Source: Sulfopaludibacter sp035606355 (lineage in GTDB: Bacteria; Acidobacteriota; Terriglobia; Bryobacterales; Bryobacteraceae). From it: a stretch of DNA of 64,000 nucleotides. Of the stretch, positions 59,003 to 64,000 are shown piece after piece. Below the pieces are notes generated by a model. That model was not told the DNA's origin, made no database searches, and worked only from the letters and a program-made list of their open reading frames with translations. Each line of letters opens with the position of its first letter. The first letter of the stretch is position 1. Position numbers and translations under genes: made by a program. Location: NCBI GenBank assembly GCA_035606355.1, contig DATNFO010000039.1, forward strand, positions 1 through 64,000, written 5' to 3'.

Positions 59003-60367
59003 ATGGCAACACTCGCAGAACCGGGCGTCAGCGCAAAAACCAAAGGCAGAATCCTTATTGTGGACGATGAGCTGGTGGTGCGCGATTCGCTCAGCAAGTG
59101 GTTCAGCAGCGAAGGTTACACCGCCAGGCCGGCCGGCGGCGCGCGGGAAGCCCTCGAGATCGTTCAGCAGGCCGAGTACGACCTCGCCTTGCTCGATATC
59201 AAAATGCCGGGCATGGACGGCATGGAGTTGCAGGCGCGCCTCCACGAAGTCGAGCCGGACCTCACCCTCATCATCATGACCGGCTATGCCAGCGTCGACA
59301 CGGCGGTACAGGCGCTCAAGCGCGGCGCGTACGATTACATCACCAAGCCCGTCGACCCCGACGAGCTCTCGCACCTGGTGGAAAAGGCTCTCGAGCATAA
59401 GCGCACGCGGCGCGAGGTCGCGCAGCTGCGCGAAAACCTCAAGGAAGTGGCGCCCGGCACGGAGCTCATCGGCCGCAGCCCGGCCATGAAGAAGGTCACC
59501 GAGCTCATCGAGATGGTGGCGCCCACCGAAGCAACCGTGCTCATCACCGGCGAAAGCGGCACCGGAAAAGAAGTGGTGGCCCGCGCCATCCACGCCGCCG
59601 GACCGCGCCGCTACATGCCGATGGTCGCCATCCATTGCGGCGCGCTCACCGAAACCCTGCTGGAGAGCGAGCTCTTCGGGCACGAGAAGGGCGCGTTTAC
59701 CGGAGCGCAGTATCGCAAGAAGGGCAAGTTCGAAGTCGCCGACGGGGGCACCGTTTTCCTCGACGAAATCAGCGACATCAGCCTCAAGACGCAGACCGAC
59801 CTGCTGCGCGTCTTGCAGGAAAAGGAAATCGTGCGCGTCGGCGGCAACCAGCAGCTCAAAGTGGATTTCCGCGCCATCGCGGCCACCAACAAGAACCTCG
59901 AAACACTGGTGAAAGCCGGCGCATTCCGGCCCGACCTCTACTATCGCCTGCACGTCTTCTGCATTGACCTGCCGCCGCTGCGCGATCGCCGCGAAGACAT
60001 TCCCCTGCTGGTGGCGCACTTCCTCAACAAGTTCTGCATGGCCACCAGCCGGCCCGTTCCGCAGGTCTCCACCGAAGCGATGGACGTGCTGATGCGCCAC
60101 GATTGGCCGGGCAACGTTCGCGAGCTGGAGAACGCGGTCGAGCGCGCCCTGGTGGTCGGGCGCGGCAACGAAGTGCGGCCCGCCGATTTTTCGTTCCAGT
60201 TTCAGACCGAGGAAGTTCAGGGCGGCAAGACGCTGGACGATATCGAGCGCGCGCACATTGAGCGCATCCTGCGCGAGACGCAGCACAATCTTTCGCGGGC
60301 AGCGCGCATCCTGGATATCGACCGCACCACGCTCTACAACAAACTGCGCCGCTACGGACTGAGGTGA
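59003..60367 (+). CDS. NtrC-family sigma-54-dependent response regulator
   Basis: 454 residues. Receiver domain with phospho-acceptor D65 (LLDIKMPGMDG) and K115 in YITKPVDPDE; AAA+ domain with Walker A GESGTGKE (183-190) and the sigma-54-contact loop GAFTGA (230-235); C-terminal Fis-type helix-turn-helix (LSRAARILDIDRTTLYNKLR). It should be phosphorylated by the adjacent heme-motif kinase and activate sigma-54 promoters. AGGAGG five bases upstream supports the ATG. The stop overlaps the archaemetzincin start (GTGA). Confidence 0.96.
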   Translation: MATLAEPGVSAKTKGRILIVDDELVVRDSLSKWFSSEGYTARPAGGAREALEIVQQAEYDLALLDIKMPGMDGMELQARLHEVEPDLTLIIMTGYASVDTAVQALKRGAYDYITKPVDPDELSHLVEKALEHKRTRREVAQLRENLKEVAPGTELIGRSPAMKKVTELIEMVAPTEATVLITGESGTGKEVVARAIHAAGPRRYMPMVAIHCGALTETLLESELFGHEKGAFTGAQYRKKGKFEVADGGTVFLDEISDISLKTQTDLLRVLQEKEIVRVGGNQQLKVDFRAIAATNKNLETLVKAGAFRPDLYYRLHVFCIDLPPLRDRREDIPLLVAHFLNKFCMATSRPVPQVSTEAMDVLMRHDWPGNVRELENAVERALVVGRGNEVRPADFSFQFQTEEVQGGKTLDDIERAHIERILRETQHNLSRAARILDIDRTTLYNKLRRYGLR

Positions 60368-60912
60368 AGCCCATCCATCTGATCCCGGTGGGCTCCGACT
60401 CTGTGCCGCCCCCGAGACTGGATCTGCTGGAATTCCTGGCCTCTTCGTTAGTACGCACGTTCCGGACGCGGTGCCAAATCCGGCCGGAGCCTGTAGACGT
60501 GGCGTTCGCGTACGATGAACGCCGCGGCCAGTATCACTCGACCGCCATACTCCAGCGGATCGAGCGCACCGCCGACCTCGACGCCCGCATACTCGCGGTG
60601 ACACGCTGCGACCTGTTCGTGCCGGTGCTGACGTTCGTCTTCGGAGAAGCGCAACTCGATGGTCCCTGCGCGGTGGTATCGGCCGCCAGGCTCGCCGACG
60701 ACTTTTACGGTTTGCCGCCGAACGAACGCCTGCGAAGAGAGCGCCTCATCAAAGAAGCCGCCCACGAACTCGGCCACACCTACGGCCTCCGCCACTGCAC
60801 CGATTGGAGCTGCGTAATGACCAGCAGCCACGCAGTAGAACGCCTGGACATAAAAACCGCCGCCTTCTGCCGGAAGTGCAGGATGCCGATAGTCGTCGAG
60901 GCCGGCTGGTAG
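60364..60912 (+). CDS. Archaemetzincin-type zinc metallopeptidase
   Basis: 182 residues, archaemetzincin (M54) layout. The zinc motif HELGHTYGLRHC (HExxHxxGxxHC) is followed by a CVMTSSHAVERLD segment and FCRKC, giving the four-cysteine second zinc site together with the CTDWSC cysteines. No signal peptide; probably cytosolic. Natural substrates of this family are poorly known. GTG start inside the stop of the regulator, so it is translated from the redox operon message; its TAG overlaps the RAYT2 start by one base. Confidence 0.9.
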   Translation: MKPIHLIPVGSDSVPPPRLDLLEFLASSLVRTFRTRCQIRPEPVDVAFAYDERRGQYHSTAILQRIERTADLDARILAVTRCDLFVPVLTFVFGEAQLDGPCAVVSAARLADDFYGLPPNERLRRERLIKEAAHELGHTYGLRHCTDWSCVMTSSHAVERLDIKTAAFCRKCRMPIVVEAGW

Positions 60913-61448
60913 TGAGCTACTACGAGAGGCATCTGCCGCACTGGCAGCCGGAGGGTGCAAGTTTGTTCATAACCTGGAGGTTGCATGGGTCAACTCCGGT
61001 AAATAGCAGCCTCATCGCTTCAGACGGTAAGAAGTTCCGCGATTATGACCAGACCTTGATAGCGACGGCAACGGGTCCAACGTGGTTGGAAGATGAACGG
61101 GTGGCAGGAGTGGTTGCCGCCGCGTTGAAGGTCTGTGACGACGGGCTGAAGCTCTATCGCCTGCGGGCTTGGGTGCTCCTGATCAACCATGTGCACATTC
61201 TCATAGAACCGAATGCCCCGCTTGCCGCCATCACCCGCAGAGTCAAAGGCTTCACAGCTCGCAAAGCCAACGCAATTCTGCATCGTCAAGGGAAGCAGTT
61301 CTGGCAAACGGAATCGTACGATCATTGGATCAGAAACGAAAAGGAAGCCAATCAAGTCATCCGCTACATAGAGAACAACCCGGTAGCTGCCGGTCTGGTC
61401 GACAAACCCGAAGACTGGCCCTGGTCCAGCGCCTGGTCCGCCAAGTAG
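60912..61448 (+). CDS. REP-associated tyrosine transposase (RAYT), copy 2
   Basis: 178 residues. It begins SYYERHLPHWQPEGASLFIT, with the HUH motif in LINHVHILIEP, the classic RAYT block QTESYDHWIRNEKE, and the catalytic tyrosine in VIRYIENNPVAAGLV, ending PEDWPWSSAW. This is a different and more typical RAYT subgroup than copy 1. GTG start overlapping the preceding stop by one base. Its own stop is inside the REPIN that directly follows, the usual RAYT-REP arrangement. Confidence 0.92.
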   Translation: MSYYERHLPHWQPEGASLFITWRLHGSTPVNSSLIASDGKKFRDYDQTLIATATGPTWLEDERVAGVVAAALKVCDDGLKLYRLRAWVLLINHVHILIEPNAPLAAITRRVKGFTARKANAILHRQGKQFWQTESYDHWIRNEKEANQVIRYIENNPVAAGLVDKPEDWPWSSAWSAK

Positions 61449-61518
61449 CGACAGGCGTCCACGCCTGTCGCCCGGCCGCGCAAGCGCGGCTGCAACCGGT
61501 CGGGAGACCGGTCGCTAC
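61445..61518. repeat. REPIN (family 2) bridging RAYT2 and the ABC-F gene
   Basis: GTAG at 61445-61448 holds the RAYT2 stop; a hairpin GCGACAGGCG/CGCCTGTCGC follows, then GCCGCGCAAGCGCGGC, then an inverted hairpin CAACCGGTC/GACCGGTCG ending CTAC at 61515-61518, which holds the ABC-F stop on the other strand. The 74-bp element is the entire intergenic region. Confidence 0.9.
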
Positions 61519-63308
61519 TTACGTTCCAACTCCGCCCAGCGTTCGTACAGCGCGGCCACCTCACCTTCCGCCTTCTGCAACTCCTCGTAAATCCGCGCCA
61601 GCCGCACTCCGTCGCTGACCACATCCGGCGACTGCATTTCCGCCTTCAGCCGCTCCACCTCGCCCTCGGCTTCCAGCACCCGGGCCTCCATCCCCTCGAA
61701 CTCTCTCGCCTCTAAATACGACAGCTTTTTCTTCCCCGAAGGCGCGGCAACCGCCGCCGGCTGCGCCACCTTCACAGCCTTCTTCTCCACCCGACCCGTT
61801 ACCTGAGCCGCTTCCCACTGCCAGTAGTCGGCGAACAGCTCTGCCCCACCCTGCCCGTCCAGCCCGAGCACCGCGGTCGACACGCGATCCAGCAAGTACC
61901 GGTCGTGAGTCACCAAAACCAGCGCGCCTGGAAAATCCGTAAGGCTCTCCTCCAACACCTCGAGCGTTCGAATGTCCAGATCGTTCGTGGGCTCGTCCAT
62001 CAGCAGCAGATCCGCCGGCCGCAGCATCAGCCGCGCGATCAGCACACGTGCCTTCTCACCGCCCGACAGACTGGCGATCGGCCGATCCAACTGGCCCGCG
62101 TCGAAGAGAAACCGCTTCGCCCACCCCGCCACATGAATCGGACGATCGCGGAAAATCACATGATCGCCATGCGCGCCGAGACCCTCGCGCAGCGTTTGCG
62201 CACCGTCCAACTGCTCGCGAGCCTGATCGAAATACACGATCCGCAACCCGTCCGCGCGCTCCACTGTGCCCGTATCCGGCGCAAGCTCGCCCGCCAGAAT
62301 CCGCAGCAGTGTCGTCTTGCCCGTTCCATTCAAGCCGAGCAGCCCGAGGCGCGTGCCCGGCGACAGCGTAAACGTCACATCGCGGAAGAGCGTACGGCCG
62401 CCGAGTTCTTTCGCCGCGCCTTCCACCGACGCCAGCCGCCTGGTGCGCCGCCCGGTCGCGGTGAAATCGATCTGACTCGTTCCCTTCGGGCCGCGCGCCT
62501 CCATCTCCCCCAACTCCCGAATCAGCCGCCCGGCCTCGTCGATACGCGCCTTCGATTTTCCCGTGCGCGCCTTGGCTCCGCGCCGCAGCCACTCGACTTC
62601 ACGCCGCACCGTATTCGCCAGCGCTTCCTGCCGGTTCGCCTGCGCCAGCAGAAACTCTTCCTTCTTCTCCAGAAAGCGGCTGTACGTGCCTTCCACCCGG
62701 AAGATGCCCTCGGGGTACACGCGGTCGATCTCCGCCATATCGTTGACGACGTTCTCGAGGAAATACCGGTCGTGACTCACCACCACGCTGGCGAACGACG
62801 CCCCGGCCAGCAGCTTCTCCAGCCACAGAATCCCCTCGATATCCAGGTGATTCGTCGGCTCGTCGAGAAACAGCAGATCGGGATCGCCGGCCAGTTCGCG
62901 AGCAATCGACAGCCGCCTCCGCCAGCCGCCCGACAGCGTCTCCGTGCGCACGCTGACATCGGTGAACCCCGCCCGACCGAGCGCCTGATTCACGCGAGCC
63001 GCGTGCTCCATCTCATCGAGATGCTCGCTCTCGATCGCCTCGGCCAGAACCTGCGAAGCCGTTTGCCCCGCCGGAAACTCGGCCTCCTGCGCCACGTATC
63101 CGATGCGAATCTTTCGCCGCATTGAGACGGTCCCCGAATCGGGCTCCAACTGACCGGAAAGAATTTTCAGCAGCGTGCTCTTGCCGGATCCGTTCGGACC
63201 GATCAAGCCCAGCCGCTCGCCCTCGCTGATGCCGAGCGAGATGCCGCGGAACAACTGGCGCGCGCCAAACGATTTCGAAAGGTCCGTACAACTCTCGAGG
63301 AGGGCCAT
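61515..63308 (-). CDS. uup: ABC-F ATPase, Uup-like
   Basis: 597 residues, two ABC domains and no TM. Walker A motifs GPNGSGKST and GLNGTGKTT; signatures LSGGWRRRLSIARELAGDP and LSGGEKARVLIARLMLRP, each followed by LDEPTNHLD / MDEPTNDLD; a linker between them. The C-terminal coiled coil (KKLSYLEAREFEGMEARVLE onward) is the Uup-type tail, linked in E. coli to DNA structure and ribosome-related functions. ATG 63308 shares one base with the stop of the upstream permease (TAATG). The stop is supplied by the REPIN. Confidence 0.93.
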   Translation of the reverse strand: MALLESCTDLSKSFGARQLFRGISLGISEGERLGLIGPNGSGKSTLLKILSGQLEPDSGTVSMRRKIRIGYVAQEAEFPAGQTASQVLAEAIESEHLDEMEHAARVNQALGRAGFTDVSVRTETLSGGWRRRLSIARELAGDPDLLFLDEPTNHLDIEGILWLEKLLAGASFASVVVSHDRYFLENVVNDMAEIDRVYPEGIFRVEGTYSRFLEKKEEFLLAQANRQEALANTVRREVEWLRRGAKARTGKSKARIDEAGRLIRELGEMEARGPKGTSQIDFTATGRRTRRLASVEGAAKELGGRTLFRDVTFTLSPGTRLGLLGLNGTGKTTLLRILAGELAPDTGTVERADGLRIVYFDQAREQLDGAQTLREGLGAHGDHVIFRDRPIHVAGWAKRFLFDAGQLDRPIASLSGGEKARVLIARLMLRPADLLLMDEPTNDLDIRTLEVLEESLTDFPGALVLVTHDRYLLDRVSTAVLGLDGQGGAELFADYWQWEAAQVTGRVEKKAVKVAQPAAVAAPSGKKKLSYLEAREFEGMEARVLEAEGEVERLKAEMQSPDVVSDGVRLARIYEELQKAEGEVAALYERWAELERK

Positions 63309-64000
63309 TATTCGTAACGCAAAGCGTCGACCGGATCGAGCTGCGCTGCCTTCATCGCCGGCCACACCCCGAAGAACACGCCGATCGCCACCGACACCGT
63401 AAAGCCCGTGATCAGCGCCCATGACGGCACCTTCGAAGGCAGCGACGGCACCAGCGCGCCCACCGCCATCGTAATCAGAATCGAAATCACGATGCCCATC
63501 ACGCCGCCCGCGCCGGTCAGCGTCATCGCCTCTACCAGGAACTGCCCGACGATGTCCCGCTTGCGCGCCCCCAGAGCCTTCCGCACGCCGATCTCGCGCG
63601 TCCGCTCCGTTACGCTCACCAGCATGATGTTCATCACGCCGATGCCGCCCACCAGCAGACCCAGCGCGGAGATCGCGATCGCCACCAGCCCGATCAGCCC
63701 CGTGATCTGGTCGAACTGCTGAATAATCTGGTCCGGCGTGGAGATGGAAAAATCGTTCGGCGCGGACGTGGCCAGATGCCGTATCCGGCGCATGGCGCCT
63801 TGCACTTCGTCATAAGCTTCCTGCCGCTTGCCGTTGCGCGCCTTGGCGATCACCATCACCTTATCCACTTGCGGATAGCGCAATTGCGCCGTGCGCCACG
63901 GAATCACTACCTGGCTATCCTGCCCGTTCTCGCCGAAGAACCCGCCCTTCGCCTTCGCGTAGACTCCCACCACCGTATACTCCGCGCCATCCATCATGAA
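63308..64000 (-). CDS. MacB-type ABC transporter permease, C-terminal part (cut by window edge)
   Basis: At least 230 residues, open through base 64000, so the true start is outside the window; an internal Met at 63997 is not the start. Visible is the end of the periplasmic MacB-PCD domain, then four hydrophobic segments with GLIGLVAIAISALGLLVGGI and VTERTREIGVRKALGARKRD, the signature of FtsX/MacB permeases, ending PAMKAAQLDPVDALRYE. It is translationally linked to the ABC-F gene by TAATG. Its ATPase would lie upstream, outside. Confidence 0.9.
   Translation of the reverse strand, partial: FMMDGAEYTVVGVYAKAKGGFFGENGQDSQVVIPWRTAQLRYPQVDKVMVIAKARNGKRQEAYDEVQGAMRRIRHLATSAPNDFSISTPDQIIQQFDQITGLIGLVAIAISALGLLVGGIGVMNIMLVSVTERTREIGVRKALGARKRDIVGQFLVEAMTLTGAGGVMGIVISILITMAVGALVPSLPSKVPSWALITGFTVSVAIGVFFGVWPAMKAAQLDPVDALRYE

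Noticed and set aside
63308..63997. Complete permease starting at the Met at 63997
   Set aside because: The frame is open to the window edge and the visible part begins inside the MacB periplasmic domain, so the protein is truncated by the window.

Overview
The window looks like chromosomal DNA of a soil Acidobacteriota of the Bryobacterales/Solibacter type. The evidence is indirect but consistent. It carries an ADOP-type duplicated orphan permease with its PadR regulator, a TIGR03435-type protein, a TIGR03437-type C-terminal domain on an NHL-repeat protein, a YpdA-type bacillithiol-associated reductase, many secreted enzymes with twin-arginine-like or Sec signals, and GC-rich coding DNA. No rRNA, tRNA, CRISPR array or complete insertion sequence was seen. 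The window starts inside one gene (1-108) and ends inside another (63308-64000).

Layout. 1-7.1 kb: anmK, a small lipoprotein, a zinc-ribbon mini-protein, ypdA overlapping alaS, and a Cys/Met-metabolism PLP enzyme. 7.2-10.2 kb: PadR plus ADOP permease. 10.3-12.5 kb: a DUF711 protein and a zinc-type alcohol dehydrogenase, translationally coupled. 12.7-13.9 kb: a repeat cluster, then a DksA/TraR-family gene behind a near-perfect sigma-54 promoter. 14-17.7 kb: a nadD-like gene and an NHL/TIGR03437 secreted protein, with their convergent 3' ends duplicated between them. 17.9-24.6 kb: signal peptidase I, a sugar isomerase-like protein, a GH2 glycosidase, a membrane protein and an outer-membrane beta-barrel. 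24.7-27.8 kb: an ECF sigma / anti-sigma / two DUF4097 envelope-stress-like operon. 27.8-32 kb: a HAD plus deoxyhypusine-synthase-like fusion coupled to a PfkB kinase, and an unknown secreted protein. 32-38 kb: an ABC-2 export permease, an M23 peptidase, a receiver-like protein, an M1 aminopeptidase, a TIGR03435 protein and a TonB-Sel1 protein. 38.3-43.2 kb: larC-metG-tatD-polyprenyl synthase, tightly packed. 43.2-48.3 kb: repeats, a RAYT transposase, ileS-lspA-lgt. 48.4-53.9 kb: a large putative-Ig repeat protein with eight near-identical 255-bp repeats and a PEP-CTERM-like secreted protein. 54.7-61.4 kb: a redox/signalling operon (GcvH-like protein, four-cluster ferredoxin, NrfD-like membrane protein, heme-c-motif histidine kinase, NtrC-type regulator, archaemetzincin, second RAYT). 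61.5-64 kb: a Uup-like ABC-F ATPase and a MacB-type permease.

Two themes deserve attention. First, there are two RAYT transposase genes, each next to its own repeat family. The family beside the second RAYT is REPIN-like, with two GTAG-headed hairpins facing each other, and in eight genes of this window the TAG stop codon lies exactly in the GTAG head of such an element. Second, the 54.7-60.9 kb operon is a membrane redox module without a recognisable catalytic subunit. It is wired to a periplasmic c-type-heme sensor kinase and a sigma-54 activator, and is preceded by a plausible sigma-54 promoter and an upstream palindrome. lspA and lgt (lipoprotein maturation) and lepB (signal peptide removal) together serve the many exported proteins seen here.
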